DNA of 64,000 bases from Gnetum montanum (GCA_015680685.1 MNCI01005856.1:367102-431101), one strand, 5' to 3'; positions 11,300-23,520 are shown, counted from the first letter of the stretch. The notes: a model not told the origin generated them from the sequence alone. Numbers and translations: made by a program.

Positions 11300-12400
11300 A
11301 GAGGTAGTGTCTTCACTTCTTTACTAGTGCTAGACAATACTTCTTCACTTAACACATTGGGTCTCATGGGCAAATAATGCATGGATAAGGTAGTATATAA
11401 GTATTTATTCTATGTCATCACTTAGTAGAAAGGTAATGAATGTGTCAGAGATAGCAAGGTAGATGTAAAATGGTTTACCCTCTTGCAGAGGATAGACTAT
11501 CAATAGTTATGTCAACTATTGCTTAAGGTTTTTAAAGGCCTCTTAGCATTAAGTCATCCACTCATAGTGAGTCCCTTTCTTAAGCAAGTGTTGCATGGGA
11601 TGTAAATTATTTGTAAGACTAGTGATAACCCTATGAATAAATTATAATCTACCTTGTAGTGCCCGAGCTCTTTAAGGGTGGTAGGCATTGCTAATTTGGA
11701 TATGGCCTTAACCTTATTAGGATAGACACCTATCCCTACTTCAAATACTACAAAGCCAAGAATCTTATCGGTTTTGAAATTAAAGATACATTTCTTGTGA
11801 TTGATTTTGGGCTTGTAATTGAGAAATCATTTAAGCACAAGGTCTAAGTCATGAGCATGATCATTTGCCACTTTGAACTTAATAACAATATTGGCAACAT
11901 AATCATTGAGCAAACCTAGCATGTCATTGTTGAAGATATAGGTCATGGCTCGTTGATAGGTTGCTCCTACATTCTTAAGGCCAAAGGGCATCCTAGTATA
12001 GCAAAAGATCCTCTAAGGTGTTATGAAGGTCATGCTAAGTTGGTGTTCTAGATTGATTTGAATTTGGTTATATCCCATGAATCAATCCATAAAGGACAAC
12101 AAGGCATGTATGATTATAGTATTGATAAGTTAACCAATACCTTGCAAAGGGAAGTTATCCTTGATATTTGCTTTATTTAGGTCTTGGAAATTAATGCAAA
12201 TATAGATATTCCTATTTTTTTAGGAAGTATCACTATGTTGGACACCCATTTTGCATAGTTGACAACCCCAATGAAACCAGCTTGGTATAGCTTTGAGATC
12301 TCATCATGAACCGCCAAGGCCAAATAAGGTCTAATCTTGTGCACTTTTTTCTTAAGTAGTCTAATGCTAGGGTATAGTATGATGTTTTGCTAGATCAAAC
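11300..12400 (-). pseudogene. Reverse transcriptase domain of the orphan pol
   Basis: Recognisable steps are HDEISKLYQAGFIGVVNYAKW, then NFQDLNKANIKDNFPLQ, LLSFMD (first catalytic Asp kept) with GYNQIQIN, and RMPFGLKNVGATYQRAM. At the YVDD box the sequence reads YVANIVIK, so both catalytic aspartates are gone. A frameshift lies just before the INFQDLNK part. The thumb and connection region continue to about 11,300 with many stops. Confidence 0.85.
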
Positions 12401-12690
12401 ATGGGTCTAGGCTTGGAATATCCTCATATGAGCAAGAAAATGCCTTAATGTTACCTTGTAGAACCTTGGTGATGTGTTGAGCCTATTGAGGTTCTAGTGA
12501 GGAACTTAGTTTAAAGGTTTTCTCCTCACCACTATGTGTTGCGACAGGAACCTCAACTAGAGAGTCTTTGGTTATGTCACCTACCTCCAAGTCAAGGGTT
12601 TTGACTAGTCTTTTAGGTCATTCTAGAAGTTTCTCTATCAATGCTACATAGTCAACAAGACTCCTAGGCTTAAGATTTGGGTAATTACGG

Positions 12691-12999
12691 TTAATACATC
12701 ATTCAACATCACTATGAGGCTCACTTAGGCTCAAATGTAGATTGATTTGCTTCCAAGTACTCATAATTTAATTCTACATGTCAACCAAAAGCACATTAAG
12801 TGGGACTTGGATGAAATACAATAAAAAATGCTAACATGCTCTAAAATTATGCAAATACATGTTATTCTAGCACACATAAGGTCATCCAATGCTATAAATG
12901 GAGTAAATACAAGTAAATAAAGGACAATAGAAGTCAAATAAAGGACAAAAAGATATGTATGAGAAATAAAGCTACAAATGGTTAACAAAGATTGTGGTT
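12691..12999 (-). other. Noncoding leader before RT with a 3'-splice-like site
   Basis: No domain is seen. On the minus strand a pyrimidine-rich run (about 12,950-12,890) is followed by TTGACATGTAG at about 12,775, just before a frame that runs into the pre-RT linker. Ogre elements carry an intron between protease and RT, so this could be that intron's 3' end. The assignment is tentative. Confidence 0.3.
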
Positions 13000-13075
13000 C
13001 TACTAGTTTTAGGCCTTGGTAGGCCATGGAGTTAGTTTAAGGTCAAAGCAGGGCATGGTCGCATGGTGCCAAACA
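13000..13075 (-). repeat. Two to three units of the ~30-bp minisatellite
   Basis: CTAGTTTTAGGCCTTGGTAGGCCATGG and the following unit match the array at 8,990-9,285. The plus-strand left flanks also look alike (AAGCTAC...ATG...TAACAA), which suggests a copied 3'-UTR segment. A further half unit lies near 13,325-13,350. Confidence 0.6.
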
Positions 13076-13639
13076 ATGATTAGGGAAGGTAAAAATCCAC
13101 TATTTGATACCAATAAAAGGCTAAGGAAAGAAACATAAGGCTATAATAAGGTAAAAAAAGGAAGCATAAGGCTATGTAAAGGACATAACAAGGCCAAAAA
13201 GGTTAACAATGCAATACAAGACTAAAAAGCAAGTCGAATCATCAGGAAATAATGCTTAATCAAGTACTCCATGCTAAATATTGTGGAAATTGGTTAATAT
13301 AGGTTAAAAAGGGTTATATTTTGCCATGGTTAGGCCTTAGAAGACCATGGTTTGAGGCTATGAGGCTATTAGATGAGTTTGGGCATTAGTTAAGGCTATT
13401 TTTGGGCTGTTTAGTTCTAGAAATCAAGAGTTTTGAGGCTTCCACACTAGGTCCCCTTGTTTCCACACTAACTAGTGTGGAAGAAAGGACCCTTAGTGTG
13501 GAAACCAAGGAAAGTAGGTTTTGGAGCATCCAAAGGTTCAAAATTAAGGTTTTGAGACCTTCCCAAGGTAGTGCAAGGCCAAATTTTTTAAAATTGGGCA
13601 CTCCAGAGGCCAATAAAGGCCAAAAAGTAGGTTCTAGAG
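13076..13639. other. Noncoding A-rich spacer and start of the tandem array
   Basis: 13,076-13,390 is A-rich with repeated AAGGCTA strings and no frame of interest. From 13,390 the first degenerate units of the ~190-bp repeat begin (CTTCCACACTAGG, GTGTGGAAAC). The overlapping ORFs on both strands here lie in repeat sequence and are not genes. Confidence 0.5.
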
Positions 13640-16600
13640 CTTAACCCCCTTGCTTCCACATCGGCTAGCATGGAAGATAGGGGGCCCAGCATGAAAAGTA
13701 AAATCCAAGAAAAAATAGATCAAACATGGTCAAATAGGCAACCAAAACCTAGATTTAGACGTTGTGCATCCCCTAGCTTCATTTTGAGGCCATTTGAATA
13801 AGTTTTGGGGTGTCAAAACATCTTGAAATGATTTGTCCCCTTTATTCAATGTTGAACATAGCATCCCTAATATAGAAGAATTGAGGGACACTTGTTCCAT
13901 GGATTCAAGGTGGTCTAGGAGCACATTGACCAGGCTCCTAGGCTCCTAGGGTTTTAGATCATGCTTTTGCAAGTTTCTAGCTGATTTTGGTCATGTTTGG
14001 AGGTCATACAATGGCATCTAAGGTTTCACCCCATTATCTTTAGACTGGGGAAGTTACTCTAGCATGGAGGATTAGGGGGAATTAGTTATGGAGGCTAAAA
14101 CAAGGTCAAACAAGCAAAATTTCAAGGCTATGGTATCTTGGGCTTCTTTGTTGTAGGTTTTTGGTCTTTGGGAGTGTCATCTTGTCACCAAAAGCGGAAA
14201 AGTAGATTTTCTTCTTGTTTCCATGCTCCCAAATATGTAAGGAACCTTCTCTAGCATGGATGGATCAATAATCCTAGATCTAGGATAATTTAGATGATAA
14301 TCGACTATGCATGTTAGCTATCGGAGTTGCCAGGGTTAAAGGCTAAGGATTTAGGTCATAATTTAATATTTTTTCATATTCCTAAGTGTTTTCTATGCTT
14401 CATTAGTTTTTCCACTCCAAGGATGATGTGCTTAGCATGGAAGATTGGGAGGAATAGCTTTTTAACAGTTTAGGATTAGTTTCCTAATTTTTGAAGGCTC
14501 TAATGGCTTTTAAAAGGGTTCTACGGTGCATGCAAGATTATCTGATGTCATTCTAAGGTATCTATGAGCCTCAAATGAGGTCTCGCCTTAGTATTCACAT
14601 TGGCCAACATGGAAGAGAGGGTCCCTAGCATGGAAGAATCATAAATCTCAAATCTAAGCTAGGTTTAACCTTAATCGCTTGTGCATGTATGCTTCTAGGG
14701 TTTTTCGGGGTTAAGGACTAGGGTTTTAGGTTAAAATTGGGTACTTTAGAGGTCTGCTAGGTAGTTTTTTAGCTTTTCCCCCTTTATTCCACATTGGGAA
14801 TGGCATGCTCAGCATGAAAGATGGGGGGAGTGGTGTTTTAGCCATTTAGAGTCACTTTTATAGGGTTTGAGGACTCTAGAAGATGTAAAACTAGTTTTAG
14901 GATACATGAAAGGCTTTAGGGTGTCTACTTGAAGTGTTCAAGGGCCATGTTGGGGTCCCCATAAAGTTCCCCCTACTTCCATGCTAGCTAGGATGGAAGA
15001 GAAGGCTCCCATAATGGAAGAACTAATGGACCTTACTTTCTGCCATTTCTAACACTTTTGGCGAAGCATGTGGGTTTCTAAGATTGCTAATGTTGACTTT
15101 TGCTATCTAGCATTAAGATTTCTTTATTTTAATAGATATTAAGTGGTTTTTTATGTTCCCCCTTCCTTCCATGATGGGGAAGGTATGCTCAACATGGAAG
15201 ATTAAGAGGAAATAATTTGTATCTATTCATGGTTAGGTTTGATGAGTCTAACAGTTTTGGGATGCACAAATAAGGTTCTAGGATATACACAAGGCTGTCT
15301 AGCATATGTGTAAGGCATCTAAAGGATATTCTGAAGTCCCACCAAAGTTCCCCTCTTACATCCACACTAGCTAGCATGGAAGAGGTGGCATTGACTATGG
15401 AGGAACTAATAGCTAATTTTCACTAGTTTTGGCTATGCATGCATGTCCATAGGGTTTTTAGTGTTGACTACCAATGTCTAGGGTCAAAATTTGGTTGTTT
15501 TAAAGGATATAAGAGGGTTTTTTAGGCTTCCCCTCCTCTATCCACATTGGGGTTTGGATGATTAGCATGGATGGGGTTCTCCTCAGCATGGAGAATCCAA
15601 GGAAAGCATGTATTGGTTATTTCAGGTGACTTCCAAACGTCTAGTGGCTTCCAAAATGGTTGGTTTGATTTTAGAAGTTAAACTACATGAAAACTTCAAT
15701 ATTTTTTTCTTCTCCATTTTAATCTATGCTAATACTAGAATGCTCAACATGGATGAGTTCCTCCCTAGCATAGAATAATCTTAGGGTTTTACTTTTAACA
15801 TTCTAGTGGCTTTTGGCAAGCTTGTCAATGTTTTGTTTTAGTACTACTCAGTTTGACATTGTTTTCTTGCATCTATGACCCCCTCACTAACATTTTTAGT
15901 TCCATCCACCTTGTTTGCATGACAAGTAGTGTAGAATAGGTATTCCATAGCATGGAAGAACCAAGAAAGTTAGATCTAGGCTAGTTCAACATCTAATCGA
16001 CCATGCATGTCAATCTTTGGGATGGCTAGTCTTGATGATCAATACTGGGTGTTAAGATCTAGTAGTTTGAAGGATCTTAAATATCTCATGCCATATTTCC
16101 CCATTCATTCATATTGCTCATGATGGCCCTAGCATGGATCAGAGGGGGATGAAATTCTTATGCCATTTTTAGCTAGTTTTGAGGTCTTTGGAAGCTTCAG
16201 AGAGTTCTCATGGGGTCTAGGGATCACCAAGGTGGGTTATTTGGCTATTTTGGATCATAAACTAGGTTTTCTTGCATACTCCTTAGGTTTCCATGTTGTC
16301 TCCATGCTGCGTAGTGTTGAGGAGGAATTCACTAATTTGGAACAGGCTATGGAAAGAGAATCGACTTATTCTAATGTCATTCTAGGCTACTGGTGGCTAT
16401 GAGGTGGTACTAGGCTTTGAAATATGACTACTAGATGCTTGATTTAAGTAATTTTGATCTTTCTCCCATCCATGCACATTGGGGTTTGGATTTGTAATGT
16501 GAATGAAGCCTTCCATAGTGTGGAACTACCAAATCCCAAGGTTTTGACCACTTTTGACTAGGTTTGGTGAGGTTCTACGGTTGTTAGGGATGCTTGCAGG

Positions 16601-16900
16601 GATTCTAGGTCATGTGGGCCCACTCCAAGGGTTAAACTTGGATGGATGGATATTGGGAGGGTACGAATGAGGGTTAGCCATCCTTCTTGCATCTTGGGCA
16701 CTACTGCCCCAATCTAGAAACCCAGGCTATCTAATTTTGTCCAAGTCTAACTTGTCTTGGAAGCCCAGGGTTGAAAAAGGTAGGTTTTGACTACTAAAAT
16801 GGAAAAATAGCTACATTTTAATGGTTTTATGAAGTGGTAGGAATGTATCCATGCTAATAATGACATCCCCAATGTGGATGTATGGGAGTTAAGCTTTGGT
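13640..16900. repeat. Tandem array of ~380-bp units built from two ~190-bp halves
   Basis: Type-1 halves (CCACAYTRGCTAGCATGGAAGAG..., later ATGCATGT and GGGTTTTYGGGGTTAA) recur at about 14,215, 14,597, 14,979, 15,359 and 15,720. Type-2 halves (CCACATTGGGRATGGCATGCTCAGCATGGAAGAT) recur at about 14,403, 14,785, 15,165 and 15,541. Spacing within each series is therefore close to 380, with edges beyond both ends more decayed. Most halves contain inverted CCATGCTAG / CTAGCATGG words. A short part of the same array is present in the B copy at 29,010-29,960. Confidence 0.75.
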
Positions 16901-19037
16901 TATTTTTCTAAGTGTCAAAAGTGGTAAAAAATTAGCATTGATGTAGTTTTTAAGCCAAAACTGAGGGCATATGGTGGGGCTGATGATTCAAAAATTTTTA
17001 ATTTTTAATTTTGACCTTAAATTACACCAATCCTAATGTCAAAGAGACTTTACCCTTCTTTCACTTGAGCACATATTGAGTTATGATGCATTGAAATAGC
17101 AATTAGGGTTTAGAGGTGGGCATTTTATGTTTTGATGTAGTTTTATTGTGAAATTTCATAAGTTTCAATCTTAGCTTTTATTCTACACAAAAAATGCGTT
17201 GGTGTAGATATCTAGAAGATATTTTTACAATATAGAGCATCCATATTTATTGTGGAAACATATAGTCTTCCCTATAACCATCGTTAAGCCTCTATTCTTC
17301 TCAATTTCCAACCATTCCTAGCATTGAGCTTGCCATGGTGTCCAAGTAGCATGTGGGAAAAAGATGGAATCCAATAATTTAAAGGGAATATGAGCATCAA
17401 AAAGACTTATTAGGTATTCCTAAGCCTATATCCATCCAAACCTCATTTGTTGCTACTCCGAGGTAGGTAGCTCTACCCATTTTTACTTTCATTTTTAGCC
17501 ATTTTTCTTATTTTTCTTGCCATGTGTGGGGTCATTTTATTCAAATGTATGCTAATAGAAGGAGTAAAATGAAATTATGATAAAGCTCCACCTCGTATTT
17601 TAGCTATTTCCACATAGATCTATGTCCGTTTTGTTGTTTTGGCCTTAGTAGATTTGATTTTTAAAATAAGGCTTGTTGTTTTTATGCTTTTTTTCTAAAA
17701 TTTGGGGGTAAGATCATATTTTCGAATCTAAGTTTTAATTTTCATCAACATTAAATTATAATGAGATCCTACCCCCATATTTTTGTGTGTTGTTATATGG
17801 GCATTGATTTTTTCTAGTATTTTGACTATTTTTTTATGTCTACGTTAAGCTCGGCTTTACAATTTTTTAGCTTTTTACATGAAAAAAGCAAGCAAAGTTT
17901 TGTATTTTATCTTATACAAATTGCTACATGTTTTTAAAATTTTATGTTATGCGTTCATATCCCTACATTTAAGTTTTCCAATATCTATGTTTTTTTTTTT
18001 AATTTGGATTAATAATGATGAAGTTATGGTTGTTTTCATAACGTCATGTAGTTAGGTTTTTTATGCCATTTTTAGAATTCCATGTAGATTCATGAATTTT
18101 TCCTAAGTAAATGGTAGGTGTTTTGGATTTTTTTTGGTTATGGGTATGTGATTTTGTTTCCAATGGAGGTGGAACCACTTCGATTGGATTAGAAACAAAT
18201 TTTTAATGAATTTTTCATTAAAGTTGCATAAAAAGGGGGTTTGTGTGGTTTTCAGATTTTTATTTGAAATGATGATTTTTTTGAATAAATGGTAGGAGTT
18301 TTGAAATTTTTTTAAGTGTGGATGTTAAGGACTTAATTCAAGCTTTCAAACGGTGATAGAATCACTCTTTTTAGAGCTCAAACGAAATTCTGGTGAATTT
18401 TCTCCCAACCTTGCACAAAATGGGGTTACGATAGATGGCTACAAGTTTGCTAATATTGGTTATATTTTATGCAAAATATAATTATGTATTTTCTAGTTGT
18501 AATGGCTATAGCTATAAGGTTCATGATTTCAGGATTTTGTTTGTGGTGGAATTACTATAATTAGAGCCGAAATGAATTTTTAATTAATTTTTGGTTATGG
18601 CTACGTCAATGAGGCTAAATTATGGTTATAGCACTTTACCCCTTTGGAGATTGATGTGGTTGATAAGTTTAGAGATTACACTTGTCAACCTCCATGCCCT
18701 TGGGGATGTCTTGAAATTCTTTTAATGTTCTAAATATGGTTTTGAAGGCCATAAGTATTTTTTCTATTTCTGGTAATGTTTATGCTAATGGCTATTTTCT
18801 AGATTTTAAATTTGTCTATGCATCACTTGATATGTAATTTAGGCTATAATTTTTTGGCTATGAAGGTGTGAGGCTATAAAGGGTTGTAATTATGTTTTCA
18901 CAAATTTCTTAAGAAACTTTGAATAAACACCTTAGATCTTTTTACAAGGGCTAATTTCACAACTGAACTAGGATGTTTTTACAAGCTTGTTAAGAAATTT
19001 TTTGTCGGTCCTAATATTTTTATTTTATCATGTAGGA
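16901..19037 (+). other. Upstream region of the plus-strand gene, copy A
   Basis: It is AT-rich and collinear with 29,960-31,874. There is no long ORF. A GAG|GTAGGTAG string at about 17,464 (B: GTAGTAGGTAG near 30,530) could be the donor of a noncoding first exon, whose intron would end at the TCATGTAG acceptor before 19,038. No clear TATA box is seen. Everything else here looks noncoding. Confidence 0.3.
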
Positions 19038-19785
19038 CCTTTCTAGAGCCCATACTCATCATCGTTGAGTTAGTGGGCATCCTATGCTATATTGGCCACC
19101 CTAAGGCCAATACCTCGCTACCTAACTTGACCTTGAACAAGGTCTCATTGTGGTTTTGGCTAGGGGTATGGGAATTCCTTGCCTATATCTTGCATAATTT
19201 TATTGTGATGCAATGGTCACACCTATCTAGGGATGTTGTTGGGGTCATAGTGGAGACACTGTTGCCTCAAGCATCTAACTTGGTTGCCAAGCTAGTTACT
19301 AAAAAGCCACCACCAAGGCCACCAGGAGGAGCAGCATATGCCATTAGCCCATGTTACCTCATGGATATTTCGACCATGCCAAAGTATAGCCAGTACAATG
19401 CTAATAACACTCTGATGGTGTCACATAGAGCCCACACATTACTCTAGAGCCTACCTAGCACTATGTACTATCTATAGGGGTAAGCATGGTTGTTATAATC
19501 TTTTTATGTTTTTGTATTTATTATTAACCTACCTTTCCTAACTTCATCAATTTTGTGAGCTTCTTGCTAGTACATGGTCAGTGATCAAGGTTTGATCACT
19601 AATGATCAACCTTGGTGATGAATCAGAACACCTTAGATGAATTCACCAAGGGCCCCCAAATCAGAACCATTTTGTATGAATAGTTAAGGGGGGACTTTGA
19701 TGAATACACCATTATATTCAACCTTTTCTACAAGAAGTGTGTGGATGAGAGGACGATACACAATTGGTGGGTGGGCTCTAAGAGC

Positions 19786-19790
19786 CCCTT
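19786..19790 (+). repeat. Target site duplication CCCTT, left
   Basis: CCCTT directly precedes the solo LTR. The identical CCCTT at 20,168-20,172 follows it. Confidence 0.85.
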
Positions 19791-20167
19791 TGATGAGACG
19801 CGGTTTGCGTCGGCCACGATATCGCGTACGCGATATCGCAGTCAGCCGTCATGTCTATAAATAAGAGGCGGCTCTCCCTCATTCCAAATCCCAGTTTTAG
19901 TGTAGCAAAGCTCTGGCAGTTTGATCCNGAAATATTATTTTCCACTGCCTTTAGGAGTAGCAATAGAATTAGAACACATCATACACCTCATCTAGACTAA
20001 ACCATACGTGACATATGCAAAACTAGTCTAGATGGGAAGACAGCAAACTGCGACCTAAGGCTAACTAATCTAGGTGCCACAACTAGTCCATCTGCGGAGT
20101 TCGACCGGATCGTGCGTGCGACGCTCGTTTCGTATGGTTGAGTGTAGGGGTAACTCGCTACTCATCA
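19791..20167 (+). mobile_element. Solo Athila-type LTR inside the cargo gene, copy A
   Basis: It starts TGATGAGACG and ends CTACTCATCA, the same termini as the LTRs at 44,271 and 50,097, with a perfect 5-bp duplication on both sides. Removing it rejoins exon 2 in line with copy B. At the single N (19,927) about 450 bases of the LTR found in other copies are absent, so the assembly is probably collapsed here and the real LTR longer. It retains far more CpG (ACGATATCGCGTACGCGATATC) than its surroundings, which suggests a recent insertion. Confidence 0.85.
19815..19863 (+). promoter_or_regulatory. LTR promoter: paired GCGATATCGC palindromes plus TATA box
   Basis: Two GATATC palindromes are joined by CGCGTACGCG, so the whole 27-base block is itself nearly palindromic. 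TATAAATA lies at 19,856-19,863. This is the cleanest version of the motif in the window. Confidence 0.6.
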
Positions 20168-20172
20168 CCCTT
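20168..20172 (+). repeat. Target site duplication CCCTT, right
   Basis: Identical to 19,786-19,790. Confidence 0.85.
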
Positions 20173-23051
20173 GGATCAAACCTTGGTAGTTGGTACTTCT
20201 ACTCAAACCACACTAAAGAAGAAGAAGAAAGGTAATCTTAAAAGTTATAGCTTCTAATTCTTTATAGTTATGAAAATTCTAAGTGTTCTATTCGTATAAT
20301 TAGTTATTAGACTTACCTATGTTGATGCTAACCATTTGGTTGTTATCGTGCAGGATCCTTCACCTCTACTAATGTTACCTTACCACTTGTAGGTTGTCAT
20401 GAGGAGACCCTCATCTTGAAGTTTAGTGAGATGATATCATCATAGGAGTGGCTAAAGGAATAGGTGCCTAAGTACATTCAAGAAAACATTGTATGTGTGG
20501 GTTTGCTTGATCAATTTATGGCACCTATCCCTTCCATCTGTGTTGCAGAGATGCTTCACATCATTAGCTCCTTCAAAAAAGAAGCTAATCATTTCTACAC
20601 CACCATTAGAGGCATGCTGATTACCATAGACATCAATGTAGGTACCTTTTGCAACTTGTTTGGTGTCCCTATTGATAGGGCAAAGGTTACCACTAGAATA
20701 GTCAAGGAATCAGGCCATCATAAGGAAGTTTTGGAGTAGCTTGGTGCTAGAATGGGCTACTTTGGAATTTTCATGGATAGCTTCAAAAACCCTGATGCAA
20801 ATAAATCATATTTTTTGTTTAGGTCCCATGTGTTTCAAAAAATATTATCACAAAAGAAGTTGATTGGCATCACACAGGTGTGGACCTTTAAGAAGGTCCT
20901 AATTGATGATACTAGGTTCAACTTAGTAGTTGCTTTGGTTGTTGGGTTTTAGGATGAGATCCTTAGACTCTGTGAGGATACATCTACCATAATCCACATG
21001 AATTTTACATTTTTTGTAGGCTATTTAAAGATGTTGGTAGAGTTTCTAGTGGTGTAGAGGAATGGGTGATGGATTGCCCAAGATCCAAATCAACTTTCTA
21101 GAGCTTGGATAAAGCACATTTATCTAATGGTGCAGGGCCAAAACCCACTAGAGGGGATGGATGATTCACTATCCATTAGCACCAAGGATCTTGGTGTTAT
21201 ACAATGTCAATCTCTTGATAGCTTGGAGAAGGAGCCTCTTATATTCCCAGCGAGCATCTTGGTGGTCAAATAGTGATGTAGAGAAGCCAAAGGGGAGGCT
21301 AGGTCCAAGCTCAAGACGCCTATAGAGGAACCACATCTAGCATCAAATCAATGTTCCCTAAAGAATATTAAGTTTAAGATTAAGTCATCATAGAAGGTTC
21401 TCACAAGTAAGTTTTATCCAAGTTATTGGTATCCTTTATTTTTAGATTTAATGGCTACATCATGGTTTTGTGTACTTATTAATTTTCTATGTGCTATGGT
21501 TGTAGATACGTGTCAGGACATGGTAGCCCAAGTTGTCAAGGAGGAGGAAGCACATAGATGTGCAGTTGTTACAACTGAGGAGGAATAAAGACATGTAGAA
21601 GAGGTACTCTGACAGTAGCATGAGGCTAAAATATTTTCCAATGTTTATCTAGAAACCTTGTTTGGTGAGGTAGTACTAGGTACATCTCCCATTCTCATCG
21701 TAGAGGAAGAGAAGGAGGAGGAGCTAGGTATGCACATGTCTTAATGCTTCTCATTATGTCCTATTATTTCAAGTTTGGTTTTTGTCCTAACCATTCGATG
21801 ATTATTATGCTTATAGTAGTTTATGAGCCATTGGTGCATGTCCTTGTCCCTAGGTTTTGTGCAAAACCATGGGTAGAGACCCTAGCAAAAGGTGGAGTTC
21901 ATGCACGAGATTGCTAAGGACATCATCAACTAGTTTCATCATGTTGCACCCAAGATAGGTAAGAATTTTATTTTCTATGGTTTAGTTATTTAGATATGTC
22001 ATAGGTTATGATTATGTTGTGGCTATCTTAGTTCTTATGCTATGTTTACGGTTGTATTTTATGTTCATGCAGTGCCTTCTATGGAGTGGGACCCTAGCCG
22101 AGACATGGAGATTAACTTCTTACTAAGGATTTCCTCTAACTTATCTACTCTATCCTTGAAGTTATACAAGACTATTATTGATCTAACAATGTCATGTGTC
22201 AAAACATCATGGGGGCTAGAGATGTCCAATGAATCCCTATCGGAATAAGTTATGACCTTAAGAGAGAAGACTCAATGGTAGGAGGAGGTGATTAGAGATC
22301 TCTAGGATCACAAGGTTTTTGTGGAAGCCCAAGTGGATAACTTAGGGGAATTGTTGATCAAAGAGAACACATGGGCCCACTACTAGCATACTATCTAGGA
22401 CAAAGTAGCACTCTCACATGAGATGGTAGAATAGCATATGCAGATGGAGCTTATCTTCTAGAAGGTAGAGGAATAGAAAGATCACTACGCTTGAGCCCTA
22501 GAGTGGGGTGGAAAACAAAAGAACCATAAATGATAGTATAAGGTTGATCATGATGCATACCTGAATGGTGCAAGTGAGAGTTGTTCATTTAGGGGATCCA
22601 TGAAGAGAGTGCCTATTAGCTCCTTGAGAGTACTCTCATGGTGGAGAAATCCCCTACTCCTCAGATTACCACTTTTGTAGGTGAGATCTCCATGGATACT
22701 ATTACCCAAGAGGCTCCTACTTGGACAATGGTAGACAAGGTTGATATCCTCACTAGCATCAATTTTGGAGATGTTGACTAGGTCAACATGATGAAGGACT
22801 AGATCCTCCATCATTTGAAGGATGGCCTTCCCCATCTACCCTAAGAAGACATGGAGCTAAAATCCCCATAGGTTTAATGCATTTTATGTCTTATTTTTTG
22901 TTTTAAGTTATGGTTTTTGCTATGGGTTACTAACTGGCTATGTGTTGTTGTATTTCAAACATAAGGAAAAATTGGCAACCCCAATAGTGAGCATGGGAAT
23001 GACCCATCACTTCCTCCTTTGGATGTCCCTTAGCATCCTCCATCTACATAG

Positions 23052-23334
23052 CTTGCTTGCTATTTGTTTTTATTTTTATGTTGATGGCTATTGTTAGCGA
23101 AGACTATGTTATAGATGACTATTATTATTTTTTGACATTTTTTCCACATAGTGTGGCCATGGCTATGTATGTTAAGGAAAATTTAAATTTAACATTTTGG
23201 TTTCATTTTTGGCTATATATATATATTATTCTAGTCAACATTGTAAATGGCTATGTTAATTATAAAATTAAATGGCTAATTGATGTGGTAATACGCTAAA
23301 TATCAAAAACATACTAAAAGAGATGTTTGCTATT
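23052..23334. other. Noncoding spacer after the cargo gene, copy A
   Basis: T-rich sequence collinear with 35,447-35,747. A short plus-strand frame (about 23,057-23,299) has a similar partner in copy B (35,482-35,667) but is made of F, Y, L and V codons from T-rich DNA. I treat it as 3' UTR, not a gene. Confidence 0.45.
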
Positions 23335-23520
23335 TTTAGACCATGATGGACACAAGTTCTATTGTTTTTCCAATTTAAGGGCATGGTGGGCCATGTTGCA
23401 TTGTGGTTACATTTCCAATTTAAGGTCATGGTGAGACATGTTATATGATTGTTGTTGCCATTTTAAGGCCATGGTAGGCCATGTTGCTAGTTTAAAGTCT
23501 TAGTGGACTGTGGTTAAAGG
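23335..23520 (-). repeat. ~30-bp minisatellite, copy A, about six units
   Basis: The pattern TTAAGGCCATGGTGGGCCATGTTGC repeats. On its right, TGGTTAAAGGGAAACTTA...TTGATGATT resembles the sequence next to the array at 9,285 (TGGTAAACGAAGCTCAC...TTGATGATT), which there is the end of integrase. Confidence 0.75.

Larger units (their letters stand above)
9293..12690 (-). pseudogene. Tat/Ogre-type pol remnant: RT, RNase H, integrase
   Basis: One long, stop-ridden minus-strand frame set. It starts with the pre-RT linker (AFSCSYEDIPSLDP, a variant of the clade's FAWSYEDMPGLDP), followed by RT, RNase H, a zinc-binding HHCC region, the integrase core and a C-terminal domain ending DMKNNEFSNL...LKPYYM with TGA at 9,293-9,295. 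The order and motifs are those of the Ty3/gypsy Tat lineage. No gag or protease is attached upstream; the sequence above 12,700 is noncoding. Catalytic residues are lost in RT and integrase, so it is dead. Stops are mostly TAG at positions where the family has Gln or Trp. Confidence 0.88.
19038..23051 (+). pseudogene. Spliced cargo gene antisense to the Tat/Ogre element, copy A
   Basis: Open segments are separated by T-rich introns with GT...AG ends. Likely exons are 19,038-19,479; 19,571-20,231 (interrupted by the solo LTR); 20,354-21,406; 21,506-21,727; 21,854-21,958; 22,073-22,868; and a short last exon to about 23,051. The first begins after TCATGTAG and encodes LVGILCYIGHP...; the third contains GTFCNLFGVPIDRAK and WTFKKVLIDDTRFN; the sixth is Gln/Glu/Lys-rich, coiled-coil-like. 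Copy B at 31,875-35,446 is collinear. Stops are mainly TAG where B has Trp or Gln, so the frame is a recent loss. I recognise no enzyme. Tat elements are known to carry extra, sometimes antisense, ORFs. It lies on the strand opposite to gag and pol. Confidence 0.7.

Noticed and set aside
13402-13644. Overlapping ORFs of 75-80 codons on both strands
   Set aside because: They lie in the degenerate ~190-bp tandem repeat, and repeats without stops on both strands are expected by composition.
13640-16900. Possible CRISPR array
   Set aside because: Units are ~190/380 bp, diverged, with no short constant repeat and unique spacer pattern, and the DNA is plant nuclear.
23057-23299. Paired ORFs after the cargo gene (also 35,482-35,667) considered as a small conserved membrane protein
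   Set aside because: The similarity follows from collinear DNA, residues are those of T-rich sequence, and neither the start nor the end is conserved.
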